A stretch of 64,000 nt of DNA from Didymella arachidicola (taxonomy: Eukaryota; Ascomycota; Dothideomycetes; Pleosporales; Didymellaceae), in NCBI GenBank assembly GCA_016630955.3, contig CM050000.1:1329902-1393901 (forward strand), in the 5' to 3' direction. Below are positions 37,180 to 47,586 of this stretch, one piece after another. The notes under the pieces were generated by a model that searched no databases, was not told where the DNA came from, and was given only the letters and a program-made list of their open reading frames with translations. How positions within the stretch are numbered: position 1 is the first letter of the stretch; each line of letters begins with the position of its first letter. A program made the position numbers and the translations under genes.

Positions 37180-40100
37180 GGTTTGCTTCTGGTTCCCACG
37201 TGTTTTCTGAGTCCGGGTATCCTAACCACTTGACTAGGTATTCGTTGTTTTGTTTGGTTTTTCGATGTTTGATTACTTTCTCGACTTCCCACTCGTCCTG
37301 GCCGTCTGCCTGGTAGTGAAAGTCTTTCTGGATTGGCGTTCTAGGGTCGGCTGGTTCCAATAGCGAGATGTGGAACACTGGGTGGATCTTCGCATCCTTG
37401 GGTAGCGCAAGTCGATAGTTGACTGGGCTGATTTGCTTGGAAATGAAAAATGGTCCGACCTTGACTTTGTCCAGTTTTTTCGTTGGTCGCCGTGTGCGTA
37501 GGTTTTTCGTAAGGAGATACACTTTATCCCCCTCCTTTAGCAGAGGCGCCGTTTTTCGTTTCTTGTTAACATAAGAGATGCTCCGTGACTGAGCTTTGGC
37601 GATGTTATTGAGCGATTTTCTGTGTACTTCCTTCAGTGCTTCGACTGAGTTGATCGCTGATTCCGTTTGAATGTTACTGTCCAATGATCTGGTAAAGAGA
37701 TTTGGGTGTCTCCCGTGGTTTGCAAAGAACGGTGTCACGCCTGTTGCTTCCGACAATTTGTTGTTGTACGCGATTTGTGCCATAGGTAGCAGTGAAACCC
37801 AGTTGTCTTGCTGCTGGTTGCAGTAGATGCGGAGGTACGTCTCCATTGTTTGGTTCACTCGTTCTGTTTGGCCATCCGTCTGCGGATGATACGCGGTTGA
37901 CAGTTTTTTCTTGGTACCAATAGCTGCTAACAGCGTGGTCCAGTAGTTTGATGTAAACAACTTGTCTCTATCGCTGATGATTGATTCGGAAATGCCGTGG
38001 TGTCGAACAATCCTATCCAGATATACTCGTGCGAGCTGCTCTGCAGTGTAGCTGTGGCGGAAAGGCACAAACTCAGCGGCTTTCGTGAATCGATCAACTA
38101 CAACGAAGATTGAGTCGTAGGTGTATCCTGTTACAGGATCCTTGGAGACAGGTAGCTGTGTAACGAAATCCATCGTGATGTTCGTCCATGGTGCCGTTGG
38201 CGGCTCCATTGCCTGTGCTTCTCCATACTTGGCGTGCGTGCTGTGTTTGTTCTGTTGACAGCTTACGCAATTCTTGATGAACTTGGCGACCTTGTCGCGC
38301 ATGTTCGGGAACTCGTAATGTCTCTTGATGAGTTCCATTGTTCTGGTGATACCGGGGTGTCCATGAAGCGGGTCATCGTGGTGACTGCTTATGACTTCTT
38401 CTTCCAGTTCCTCTGGTACCTGTGATGGTACATGATGTTCTTGGCGTACTATCATCATATTGTTGAGCTGCTGGGATGGTCCTAACGATCCGTCGCTATT
38501 GATACCAAGGATCGCCGATTCGTTGATCGTCTTGGATCCTGCGAGGTCGTGTCGTCGACTGAGTGCGTCGGCTCTGCCGTTGTCCTTTCCTGGTGTATAG
38601 AGGATCTTGAATTTGTATTGTCCGAGGGTCTCGGACCATCGTACTTGTCGTCTGTTCAATACCTTTGTCGTCGTGAAGTGTACCAGGTTTTTGTGATCCG
38701 TGTAGATCGTAAGTTCCGAACAACTTTCAGCGTAGACTCGCCAATGTTCTAGGGCGGATACGATCGCGAGTAGTTCTTTGTCGTGTACGTCGTATCGTTC
38801 TTCGGGTCCTGAGAACTTGCGTGAATAGTAGGCAATCGGGTGCCATTGACCATCTCGTTCTTGTGTAATGCATGCTCCTAATGCCAAATCTGAGGCATCT
38901 GTTTCCATTCGCAGCGGCTCTCCGCTCCTGAATGTAACCAATGTGGGTGGATCTACACAAGCTTGCTTTAGTGTTTCGAAAGCTTTGTCCTGATCCTCGC
39001 CCCACTTGAAGGGTGTGTCCTTCCGCGTAAGTTTCGTAAGCGGCAAGGCCTTCGTGGAGTAATCCTTGATGAAGCGTCGGTTGAAGTTGACAAACCCAAG
39101 GAACTCTTGGATGTTCTTAACGGTTTTGGGTGTTGGCCAATCTTTTACAACCTGAATCTTTTCTTGGCTCATCTTGACTCCGTATCGTCCTACTACAAAC
39201 CCTAGGAATTCGACTTCCTCCTTGTGCCACTCGCACTTCTCGGGTTTCAAGCGTAGGTGCGCTGCTCCTAGGCAGGCAAGCACTTGTCGTACGTGTTCGA
39301 CATGCTCTTCTAGTGTTTTGCTGTACACTAGGATGTCATCGAGGTATGCTACCACGGTAATGTCCAAGTGTGCCCTTAGTACGTTGTTGATTAAGGCCTG
39401 ACATGTCGCTGGTGCGTTGGTGAGCCCGAATGGCATAACCAAATACTCGTAATGACCATAACGGGTTCTAAACGCCGTCTTCCATTCTTCGCCCTCCTTC
39501 ATGCGGATAAGGTTGTATGCTCCTCTTAGGTCTAACGCAGTGAAGTACTGTGCTCCGGCTAACCGATCCTGGAGTTCGCTGATGTTCGGTAGCGGGTAAC
39601 GATTCTTGATTGTGATATCGTTGAGCTTTCGGTAATCGATGCAAGGTCGTAGCTTGCCATCTTTCTTTGGTACGAATAGAACGGGAAATCCTGCTGGGGA
39701 TTCTGATTCTCTGATGAATCCTTTGTCGAGGTTCTCCTTAAGGTAGTTGCGCAGCTCCTCAAGTTCCTTTTCCGACATCTGGTATATTGGCCCGAATGGG
39801 GGCTTCTTGCCTTCCTCGAGCTTAATCTCGTGGTCCCATTCCTGGTGCTGCGGTAATGCCTTCGCAGTCTTCTCATCGCGGAAGAGGTCTATAAACTCTC
39901 TGTATTCATCCGGGATGTCAGGAGTTGTACTGTTCTCCTTAACTGTCGCTTTGTGATCCTGGGGCTGGTTGGTATCTGCGCGGTCGACCGCTCTAACTTG
40001 GCGCGTCTTGTTCGAAGAGATGTTGTTAATCTCCTTCTCATCCACCAGCTGCGTCGTGAGCTGCGCGGGTCGCTGTCCGGGTGTACCTGATCCGTGACAC

Positions 40101-40555
40101 TTGAGCGTTATTCGCTGGTTCTTCCAGTCGATCCATGGATTGTGCTCTCTTAACCAAGGAAGTCCTAATATGATATCGTGGGCGGCCGTTCCCAGAACAT
40201 CTAGGTCTATCAATTCCTCGTGGTTGAATACTTTCAGACGTCGCTGTACCACTTCGTGGGTCACAGTCGACTCTCCTGGCATTGGTTCTCCGTTGGCTAC
40301 TCGTAAAGGGTATGGTTCCTTCTTTCTTCGCTTCTGCAAGCCTGCTTGCGCGATAGCGGATTGAGACACGTAGTTGCTCTGTGCTCCTGAGTCCAACAAT
40401 GCCGTCATCCTGGTGCCTTCTAGCACAACAGGGAATTTGATGAGGGACTGGGCCTCATTGGAATCCTGACGTCGATTCCGGGAGCCCTGGACTGCGTTGA
40501 GAAAAAGCTCTCGTCCGGGTCGTCCTTGGCGTCCGTTTGCCATATGTCTAAAAAA
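37049..40555 (-). CDS. pol: Pol polyprotein of chromovirus C
   Basis: The frame is open upstream of the shift site as well (Val-Phe-Phe-Arg-His spans the slippery codons). Protease DSGAQSNYVS, RT YLDDILVYS, RNase H, HHCC/DDE integrase and chromodomain (NEYLVKWLGYPDSENTWEP) are intact. RT and integrase carry the B/E-type residues (GRYGVKMSQEK, FTKAAEFVPF), but the tail NCRQLLTQYRNSVASTAQDP is A-type. This places a recombination point near the chromodomain. Confidence 0.96.
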   Translation of the reverse strand, partial: FFRHMANGRQGRPGRELFLNAVQGSRNRRQDSNEAQSLIKFPVVLEGTRMTALLDSGAQSNYVSQSAIAQAGLQKRRKKEPYPLRVANGEPMPGESTVTHEVVQRRLKVFNHEELIDLDVLGTAAHDIILGLPWLREHNPWIDWKNQRITLKCHGSGTPGQRPAQLTTQLVDEKEINNISSNKTRQVRAVDRADTNQPQDHKATVKENSTTPDIPDEYREFIDLFRDEKTAKALPQHQEWDHEIKLEEGKKPPFGPIYQMSEKELEELRNYLKENLDKGFIRESESPAGFPVLFVPKKDGKLRPCIDYRKLNDITIKNRYPLPNISELQDRLAGAQYFTALDLRGAYNLIRMKEGEEWKTAFRTRYGHYEYLVMPFGLTNAPATCQALINNVLRAHLDITVVAYLDDILVYSKTLEEHVEHVRQVLACLGAAHLRLKPEKCEWHKEEVEFLGFVVGRYGVKMSQEKIQVVKDWPTPKTVKNIQEFLGFVNFNRRFIKDYSTKALPLTKLTRKDTPFKWGEDQDKAFETLKQACVDPPTLVTFRSGEPLRMETDASDLALGACITQERDGQWHPIAYYSRKFSGPEERYDVHDKELLAIVSALEHWRVYAESCSELTIYTDHKNLVHFTTTKVLNRRQVRWSETLGQYKFKILYTPGKDNGRADALSRRHDLAGSKTINESAILGINSDGSLGPSQQLNNMMIVRQEHHVPSQVPEELEEEVISSHHDDPLHGHPGITRTMELIKRHYEFPNMRDKVAKFIKNCVSCQQNKHSTHAKYGEAQAMEPPTAPWTNITMDFVTQLPVSKDPVTGYTYDSIFVVVDRFTKAAEFVPFRHSYTAEQLARVYLDRIVRHHGISESIISDRDKLFTSNYWTTLLAAIGTKKKLSTAYHPQTDGQTERVNQTMETYLRIYCNQQQDNWVSLLPMAQIAYNNKLSEATGVTPFFANHGRHPNLFTRSLDSNIQTESAINSVEALKEVHRKSLNNIAKAQSRSISYVNKKRKTAPLLKEGDKVYLLTKNLRTRRPTKKLDKVKVGPFFISKQISPVNYRLALPKDAKIHPVFHISLLEPADPRTPIQKDFHYQADGQDEWEVEKVIKHRKTKQNNEYLVKWLGYPDSENTWEPEANLTNCRQLLTQYRNSVASTAQDPQGFQQESQQRVGQTRDQKKNH

Positions 40556-42672
40556 GACTCGTCCTGGGGCATAAAACCGCTCAGGCGTTTTAGTGTCTCG
40601 TGGTTCCTGCACTTCGGATGGAAGCACTCAGCCCATTCTTGGCCGTAGCACCTCTCGTTTTGGACCATGTGCATGTTGAATATGTCTTCCACACATTCAA
40701 TTCCTGGAAAGTGGAGATTCGTGCGTTTATCCCACAAGTGCTCTGCGCAATAGGTATCCGTACATTCCCACCAGTATTCCTCGCAGCCCTCGGGCTTACT
40801 CGGAAACCATCCACTGTCCAGTTTGTACTGTCTGTGGTCTTCGCAGGCTTCGTGGTAGCACTGCGTAGGTGGTAGTCGAGAATGGTACGGGTTTCGAATA
40901 TCCTGGAACAGCTTCGACGTATAGCTCGTCGTTGGCAAAGCGGGCTGTCGGTCGAAGTCGGGTTCGTCTCGACTTCGAGCGTATAAGTTGTAGTCGTCCA
41001 GCTGTTGCTGAGTTGCGGAGTTGCTTTCTTTCCAGCGGATAAAGTCTTCCGTGTGCCATTCTTTGTTGGTTTTCTGTGCATTGGCTACCTGTTGGTCGAA
41101 TCTCTCAAGTGCTTCGGGATCACCGAGCAAGTACCGTCTTGACCGTTGAATATTTTCTTCCGTCATCCAATCACGGACAGACTCGACATCCTGTAGGCTT
41201 GGTGTCTGGATAGTAACGGATGACGCTTCTCCCTTGTGCTCTGGGATGTTGTTGACAATGGTCAAGTTTATCGTTGGTGCTTTGGGTTCTCGGAAAGCAG
41301 GAGTCTGGGTGGATTGGTCGCGCGAGACCATCATGTCCTGACTATGTTGCGTTTTGTCGCATACAATTAAACGTTTCCCTTCCTTTGAATAGTACTTGTC
41401 GTTGAGCCGGAAAAAGGAATCGTAGTATCGTTTACCGACAATAATGCTGCCGTCCTTAATGTCGCACTCTACCACATGGTGTTGGCGGGGATCATTGTCA
41501 ATCCATTCCTCCTTAGGGTAGGGTGTTGGTGACCGAACTTGTTTGTTCGAAACATCTTCGTCGGATTCCTCGATGTAGTCGTCATCGAGTTCGGAAGTGG
41601 GGTCTTCCATGAGACGTCCCATCTCATTAGTAACGACCTCCCACTCTTGTTCGCCGCTGTCGTCATGAGCCAGCATATTCAGCTGCCGGGTTACTTTGTT
41701 CTTCATGCGACAGTCGCGGGCGTAGTGGCCTGTCTTGCCACAACCGTAACAAGTCACTGAAGACTTATCACCGCGGTTATTACTACCCTTCTTTTTCTCA
41801 TTCCATCGTTCAGGTCCTTTGTTGATGTTGGAGAGGTCCATTGCTGCAGGACCGTAGTATCCACTGTTCGTATCGTTGTGGACACGGCGTCCCATGTTGG
41901 CTTGGTAAAGGCCACCACGTTGACCACGGCGGTAGTTGTTGTTGCGCCACTGGTTGCGTGGGGCCTGGGGTGGGCGAGTGACCTGAGTCACGACTCGCAC
42001 ACGAGGGTCCTCTTTTAGTTCTTGTTGCAGGTCGTAGAGCTTAACGTCGATACTGATTGCTTCGTTTACTAGTGCGTCGAAGGTATCGGTAGCTGCGGCA
42101 GTCCGCATGAGCTCTTCCTTGACCTTGGGCTTAAGGCCTTGTTTGAACATGGTCATCAACGCAACGTCGTCCCAGCCGGTGAACGTAGCTACTTGCTGAA
42201 ACTTGGCAGCGTAGTCGGCGGCGGACGCAGTTTGTCGGATGCGCTGAATCTCACGTCGGGCGATGGTTGGTTCGTTGTGCACTCCAAATACTTGGCGAAT
42301 CTGTTCCTTGAACAGATCGAAGTCTTCGATCCATGGGTCGATGTCTGCTGAGTTGCTTGCTCCGTCGTGGTAACGGCGAATAAAGGGTTTGATCCAAGTG
42401 AACGCGCGATCCTTCATAAACGTACTCACAAAAGTGACACGTTTCTCCTCTGGGATGCGTTCTCCTTGGAACATGAAAAACAGATCGAACTTTATGAGCC
42501 AGTCTTCCAGCTTGTCGCGAGTGCCATCAAAGGCCTCGGGTTTAGCCACTGGGTAAACACTGGTAGGGGCAGGCGCCGCTGCCTCCTCGTCCATGTCGAG
42601 ATCGTCATCAGCCGTACGGCGTGATGCGTTGGAGTTGCTTGGGGTAGCACGGGATCCTGAGGTAGTACTCAT
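40420..42672 (-). CDS. gag: Gag polyprotein of chromovirus C
   Basis: 750 residues from the ATG at 42672. The N-terminal 330 residues are nearly the same as in B and E, including CYGCGKTGHYARDC. The C-terminal third is closest to E (PSLQDVESVRDWMTEENIQR; GFMPQDESFLDIW), with the Cys/His-rich domain (QCYHEACEDHRQYKLDSGWF, EEYWWEC, ECFHPKCRNH). Confidence 0.94.
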   Translation of the reverse strand: MSTTSGSRATPSNSNASRRTADDDLDMDEEAAAPAPTSVYPVAKPEAFDGTRDKLEDWLIKFDLFFMFQGERIPEEKRVTFVSTFMKDRAFTWIKPFIRRYHDGASNSADIDPWIEDFDLFKEQIRQVFGVHNEPTIARREIQRIRQTASAADYAAKFQQVATFTGWDDVALMTMFKQGLKPKVKEELMRTAAATDTFDALVNEAISIDVKLYDLQQELKEDPRVRVVTQVTRPPQAPRNQWRNNNYRRGQRGGLYQANMGRRVHNDTNSGYYGPAAMDLSNINKGPERWNEKKKGSNNRGDKSSVTCYGCGKTGHYARDCRMKNKVTRQLNMLAHDDSGEQEWEVVTNEMGRLMEDPTSELDDDYIEESDEDVSNKQVRSPTPYPKEEWIDNDPRQHHVVECDIKDGSIIVGKRYYDSFFRLNDKYYSKEGKRLIVCDKTQHSQDMMVSRDQSTQTPAFREPKAPTINLTIVNNIPEHKGEASSVTIQTPSLQDVESVRDWMTEENIQRSRRYLLGDPEALERFDQQVANAQKTNKEWHTEDFIRWKESNSATQQQLDDYNLYARSRDEPDFDRQPALPTTSYTSKLFQDIRNPYHSRLPPTQCYHEACEDHRQYKLDSGWFPSKPEGCEEYWWECTDTYCAEHLWDKRTNLHFPGIECVEDIFNMHMVQNERCYGQEWAECFHPKCRNHETLKRLSGFMPQDESFLDIWQTDAKDDPDESFFSTQSRAPGIDVRIPMRPSPSSNSLLC
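40549..40555 (-). promoter_or_regulatory. -1 frameshift site T TTT TTA (element C)
   Basis: TAAAAAA on the plus strand; in the element TTTTTTA, at the conserved Asp-Glu-Ser-Phe-Leu-Asp of Gag. Confidence 0.85.
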
Positions 42673-42675
42673 CTT

Positions 42676-42689
42676 GGGGGTGTTCAAAA
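42676..42689 (-). other. Putative self-primed PBS of element C
   Basis: TTGAACAC follows the 5' LTR directly. In this LTR the shared GTGTTCAA appears as GTGTGTTCAACC, so complementarity of 8 nt is kept. Confidence 0.5.
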
Positions 42690-43158
42690 TGTTGAAGTCG
42701 TACTTTAAGCAAAGCTCGTAAGCACTAATTCTATTGGTTCTCAGGGATGAGTACGGTGACAGGAAGCCGAGGGGGTTGGTTGCAATAAGGTGTACAGATA
42801 CGATCTGTCAGTCTTGAGAGCAGGGTAACGATGAGTAGTACAGAGTAGACTGTCTAGCTCGAAGGTTGGGTTTGAGATCCAAAGACAAACTTGATAACTT
42901 AGGTTGAACACACACTGTAAGAGTTGTGTTCCTACTAGAATATATACTTAGTAGGAAAGCTAGAGTATCCCTTAATGCGCCTTGTTCCCTTGTAACTCGG
43001 GATGCATTGTCTTCCCGGGATGTGGTGGCATCCTGTGATTCTTGGGATGACGCTTCTTGGCGGGATGTCGACGCATGTCACGTGACACGTGACACGCTGT
43101 CATCCAAGCGCTTGCCCCGCTTCCCATCAGTACCTTGTTTCCTTCAGAGATCGTAACA
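42690..43158 (-). repeat. 5' LTR of element C (469 bp)
   Basis: Same sequence as 35963-36431. Followed by the CTAAG duplicate. Confidence 0.95.
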
Positions 43159-43840
43159 CTAAGTAAGACTAAGCTTATTAGTAGTCTAGCTATTCTTACT
43201 AATACTAATTCTCTAATATAGTAGGTTATTATAATACTAGGCCTTATTATAGTACTTTACTTTAAGAATAAAGAAGAGTAGGATAGACTACTCTATAGTA
43301 TTAATATAAGTAATTAGAGTTATCTACTTATAGTTACTAGGCTAGATACTAATTAGCTTTAAATATCTTTCTAAGGTAGTAACTACCTTAACTAACCTTC
43401 TAATACCTATCTAGAAGCTAGTCTTATTAAAGTTATAGGTATCTTTATCTAGAATTCTATACTTAGCTTTAATATTATATATAAGGTTAAACTAGAGGTT
43501 AATAATAGCTAGATTACTATATAGAACTTTTTAGTAATCCCTCTATTAAGTTACTTAAGACTTAATCTTAGGCTTCTAGTATATAAGATTTCTAGCCTAT
43601 TTTTCTCTAACCTAGTTACTACTATAAGTAGATAGTAGTTAGTTAGCTATCTCTTATATATAGCTAAGTATAGTAGTAAAGCCTTATATATTAAGCTTTC
43701 TTATATACTATATAATTATATCTTTTTTATACCTTAAGAGCTTTAATAAGTTAGCTAAAATATTATATTATAAAGGCTTTCTAGCGTATTATATATAAAA
43801 AGTACTTTCTTAAATATTATAGATAGTAGTAGTATATTAC
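43159..43840 (-). pseudogene. RIP relic of pogo-2, N-terminal half
   Basis: The minus strand aligns with intact pogo-2 from about 45710 down to 45020. For example 43256-43330 corresponds to 45540-45615 with only C/T and G/A changes. It is interrupted at 43841 by a solo LTR and resumes at 44317. Confidence 0.87.
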
Positions 43841-44316
43841 TGTTACGGTCCGTTGCAGCCTAGCCCCACTTTAACTCGCGGGGCAACCGGGGTCGCTCTC
43901 ACCAAGCGAGTAAACACGAGAGAGCACAACAAGAGGTGCTCTCTCCGACCTCTCCTTGGCATGAGAACAAGAAAGCAGCGTTGCTCTCCTTGCTCTCCTG
44001 ATCTCGAGAGAACACACAGAGCGACAGAGCATCGCGCATAACACCCTTACACTCCTTAAGTATATAGTATGTAGGAACACAACCCTTACGGTTCGTGTTC
44101 AACCTAAGTTATCAAGTTTGTCTTTGGATCTCAAACCCAACCTTCGAGCTAGACAGTCTACTCTGTACTACTCATCGTTACCCTGCTCTCAAGACTGACA
44201 GATCGTATCTGTACACCTTATTGCAACCAACCCTTTCGGCTTCCTGTCACCGTACTCATCCCCGAGAACCAATAGAATTAGTGCTTATGAGCTTTGCTTA
44301 AAGTACGACTTCAACA
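43841..44316 (+). repeat. Solo LTR of the E subfamily (476 bp)
   Basis: Almost identical to the E LTRs (one C/T difference noted near 44287), with no internal region. ATTAC is duplicated at 43836-43840 and 44317-44321. It arose by recombination between the two LTRs of a former full element. Confidence 0.95.
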
Positions 44317-44420
44317 ATTACTAGCTTAAGAATATATTAGATTTTATTACTTTAATAGCTAAGATTACTCTTTCTTTATAAGGAAGTAATTTAAGATTAG
44401 ATTATTATAATATTATAAGG
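44317..44420 (-). pseudogene. RIP relic of pogo-2, extreme N-terminus
   Basis: On the minus strand it aligns with 44940-45030 of intact pogo-2 (GGAAGTAATTTAAGATTAGA against GAAAGTAATTCAAGATCAAT). The terminal repeat is no longer recognisable. Confidence 0.7.
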
Positions 44421-44852
44421 AGTAGTAGAAGAAGGTATAGTTTTAGTAGAAGTATATATTTTACTTACCTATATATTTTACTTGCTACTTATATTAGTAA
44501 TAGTAAAGATTTAAATACTATACTCTAATATTATAAAAGAGAATCTTAGGTATTACTAAGTAATTACGCTAATATATTCTACTTTCTAGAAAACTTTAAA
44601 GTTTTTATATATAGGTAATATTATACTATAGTTATAAGTCTTAATAGGTATATATTAAAATATTATAAGATATAGGCTTTAATATAGTAGAAAGTAATTA
44701 ACTAATTTAGTTACCTTAAACTAGTAGATTAAGGTAAAATTAAGCTACTATAATAGCTTATATAGGTAATAGAATAGCTAGATAAGCTACTTACTAGGTT
44801 AAAGTATAGAATATATTAGTTTATTACTATTAATAAGAATAAAATCTAGAGG
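44421..44852. other. AT-rich RIP-degraded DNA, family unknown
   Basis: TpA-rich, stop-dense, no gene. Target region of the intact pogo-2 (TA at 44853-44854). Confidence 0.55.
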
Positions 44853-44854
44853 TA

Positions 44855-46688
44855 ACGCCAACTACCACCGGATGGCGCACCCCACCGGAATGGCGCACCT
44901 TGCCAAGACCACACCTCTTTTGACCACCACCAACGATGTCGCAACAAATTGATCTTGAATTACTTTCTCGTGAAGATAGAATTAAGCTTGCTATTAGAGC
45001 TATTAATTCTAATGCGAACCTAAGCCAGCGACGCGCTGCTGCTGTCTACAACGTGCCTGAAAGTACTCTTCGAAGGCAACGCGCCAAACCAGCTTCTCAA
45101 CGCGTTATCTACCCCAATTGCTCTCGGCTTACAAAGCAAGAAGAGGAGGTGCTTGTTCAACATATAAGAAAGCTTGACGCGCGAGGATTTGCTCCTACGC
45201 TTACTTATGTGCGAGAGATGGCTGATCAACTGTTGGCTGCTCGCGATGGGGGCAAGGTTGGAGAAAACTGGACCTACAGGTTTATCCAGCGGAAACCTGA
45301 GGTTAGGTCTCAGGTTTCTAGACTGAGAGATTACCGGAGAGTTCTGTGCAGCGATACAGCAATTATCAGTCCCTGGTTCGACCTTATACGCAACGTTAAA
45401 GCCAAGTACGGCATCCTGGACCAAGATACCTACAACTTTGACGAGACTGGCTTCCAGATAGGCGTTGGAGGGTCAGTTAAGGTAGTGACTGCGTCTGAGA
45501 GACGTCGTGCACCACTCAGCCTTCAGCCTGGCGATCGTGAGTGGATAACTTTGATTGCTTGTATCAACGCGATGGGCTGGTCTGTCCCACCCTTCTTCAT
45601 CCTCAAAGCAAAGCACCACGACAAGGCCTGGTACGTTAACAACCCAAAAGATTGGAGGATTGGGGTTAGCAAGAATGGCTGGACTACTAATGAGCTTGGC
45701 CTTGCCTGGCTAAAGCACTTTATCCAGCACACAGAGGCTGCTACTGTAGGTAGCCATCGGCTGCTGATTATCGATGGCCACGAGAGTCACAAGTCGCTCG
45801 AATTCCAGAATCTCTGCGAGGAAAGCAAGATTATTGCCCTCTGTATGCCTCCGCACGCCTCTCACATCCTGCAGCCACTTGACGTTGGGTGCTTTGCCCC
45901 GCTGAAGCAGGCGTACAAGAAGGAGATCAAAAGCTTGGCAGACAGTTACATTACCCACGTGGACAAAAAGGCCTTCTTAGCAACGTTTCAACCAGTATAC
46001 AACAAGGCAATCTCAAAGAGCAACATCTTATCAAGCTTTAGAGCAACTGGCTTGGTCCCACTTGACCCAGAGGCGGTGCTGTCAAGGCTTGAAGTTAAGC
46101 CTCGTACGCCAACACCGCCTCTGCCTGGGCCTACCAACTGGCAACCTAAAACACCAACCAACGCGATTGAAATTGATAGCCAAACAACTCTTATTATTAA
46201 GAGGATAAGAGAACATAGGAGTTCCTCTCCTGACTCAATTATTGAGATGGTCCTACAGGTTAAAAGGGGGTCTGCAAAGAGGGACTATTCGCACACGCTA
46301 CTTGAGGCAAGGATAGCCCAGCTTGAACAGGCAAACAAGGCTGCTTCTGAGCGTAAGAGGCGTAAAAAGAAGCGGATTCAGGAAGGCGGGACTCTCTCGC
46401 AGGCAGAGGCAGAGGAAATACTAAAGGAGAAAGACGCTAAGGCTGAGACTAAGGGAGAAGGTGCGCAGGTAGGTAGCAGTAGTAAAGTTAAACGGTGCTG
46501 TACAACATGCGGCAGGATAGGGCATAATAAGCGCACTTGCCAGCAAGATGTAATAGAGATAGAGGATTAATTTAAGCTATTGTACGTTTAAATTTCTTGT
46601 TGTGGTGCTGAAATATTGAGGTGTAAAGATAAATTTGCTACAGGGTGCGCTATTCCGGTGGGGTGCGCCATCCGGTGGTGGTTGGCGT
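44855..46688 (+). mobile_element. pogo-2 (Fot1-like) transposon, complete
   Basis: 1834 bp between TA target duplications (44853-44854, 46689-46690). Terminal inverted repeats of about 47 bp, starting ACGCCAACTACCACCGGATG on the left and its complement on the right with two mismatches. The copy stands in RIP DNA but is itself not RIPed. It has one gene and looks autonomous. Confidence 0.95.
44936..46570 (+). CDS. pogo/Fot1-like transposase (pogo-2)
   Basis: 544 residues. N-terminal HTH (AIRAINSNANLSQRRAAAVY), CENP-B-like DNA-binding half, DDE_1 core with D169 (NFDETGF), D280 (LLIIDGHESH) and D316 (PLDVGCFAPLK), the same DD35D spacing as pogo-1. A basic coiled tail (ERKRRKKKRIQ) and a C-terminal CCHC knuckle CTTCGRIGHNKRTC follow. 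It is a clear homologue of pogo-1, but the terminal repeats differ, so the two are separate families. All catalytic residues are present. Confidence 0.95.
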   Translation: MSQQIDLELLSREDRIKLAIRAINSNANLSQRRAAAVYNVPESTLRRQRAKPASQRVIYPNCSRLTKQEEEVLVQHIRKLDARGFAPTLTYVREMADQLLAARDGGKVGENWTYRFIQRKPEVRSQVSRLRDYRRVLCSDTAIISPWFDLIRNVKAKYGILDQDTYNFDETGFQIGVGGSVKVVTASERRRAPLSLQPGDREWITLIACINAMGWSVPPFFILKAKHHDKAWYVNNPKDWRIGVSKNGWTTNELGLAWLKHFIQHTEAATVGSHRLLIIDGHESHKSLEFQNLCEESKIIALCMPPHASHILQPLDVGCFAPLKQAYKKEIKSLADSYITHVDKKAFLATFQPVYNKAISKSNILSSFRATGLVPLDPEAVLSRLEVKPRTPTPPLPGPTNWQPKTPTNAIEIDSQTTLIIKRIREHRSSSPDSIIEMVLQVKRGSAKRDYSHTLLEARIAQLEQANKAASERKRRKKKRIQEGGTLSQAEAEEILKEKDAKAETKGEGAQVGSSSKVKRCCTTCGRIGHNKRTCQQDVIEIED

Positions 46689-46690
46689 TA

Positions 46691-47110
46691 CTATAAAAAG
46701 TACTATAGACTTATATAAATAGGTTATAAGAGCTAGTTATATATAAGCTCTTTATATAGATAGATAAGTAGAAGTTATATAGAATTAAGCTATAGAATAC
46801 ACTAGATAGTAATAATAAAGTAGCTTAGATAGAGGTGCTTCTTATATTAATTAGCTTATTTATCTTTATAATATATTACCTAGTAGCGCTATCTACTAGT
46901 CTAATTTAGTTTCTAGTAGTACTTAGGTATAATATAGATATAGACTACTTATAGATAGTAAAAAACTACTTATATATACTAGTAGAAATAGTATACTATA
47001 TATAGGTAGTTATAGTTAAGATACTACTCCTAGGCTTATAGTATAGTATATAAACTAAGTAGAACTATAATTACTTTATTAAGATATAGTAGAAGTATCT
47101 AGTAGATAGC
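46691..47110. other. AT-rich RIP-degraded DNA, family unknown
   Basis: Continuation of the block at 44421-44852 on the other side of pogo-2. No gene. The last five bases, ATAGC, are the target of element E. Confidence 0.55.
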
Positions 47111-47586
47111 TGTTACGGTCCGTTGCAGCCTAGCCCCACTTTAACTCGCGGGGCAACCGGGGTCGCTCTCACCAAGCGAGTAAACACGAGAGAGCACAAC
47201 AAGAGGTGCTCTCTCCGACCTCTCCTTGGCATGAGAACAAGAAAGCAGCGTTGCTCTCCTTGCTCTCCTGATCTCGAGAGAACACACAGAGCGACAGAGC
47301 ATCGCGCATAACACCCTTACACTCCTTAAGTATATAGTATGTAGGAACACAACCCTTACGGTTCGTGTTCAACCTAAGTTATCAAGTTTGTCTTTGGATC
47401 TCAAACCCAACCTTCGAGCTAGACAGTCTACTCTGTACTACTCATCGTTACCCTGCTCTCAAGACTGACAGATCGTATCTGTACACCTTATTGCAACCAA
47501 CCCTTTCGGCTTCCTGTCACCGTACTCATCCCCGAGAACCAATAGAATTAGTGCTTACGAGCTTTGCTTAAAGTACGACTTCAACA
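47111..47586 (+). repeat. 5' LTR of element E (476 bp)
   Basis: TGTTACGGTCC to CTTCAACA. U3 differs from all other subfamilies: CGG-containing 5' end (CGGTCCG, AACCGGGG) and an inverted repeat AGAGAGCAC ... GTGCTCTCT (about 47189-47215). No CACGTG was found. Confidence 0.95.

Larger units (their letters stand above)
35963..43158 (-). mobile_element. Ty3/gypsy chromovirus C, full length
   Basis: 7196 bp with two identical-looking 469-bp LTRs and perfect CTAAG duplications (35958-35962, 43159-43163). It is a mosaic. The Gag N-terminus and the RT-integrase part resemble B and E, while the pol tail and the antisense Zn2Cys6 gene resemble A; the LTR matches solo LTR X in U3. All ORFs are open. 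Confidence 0.97.
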
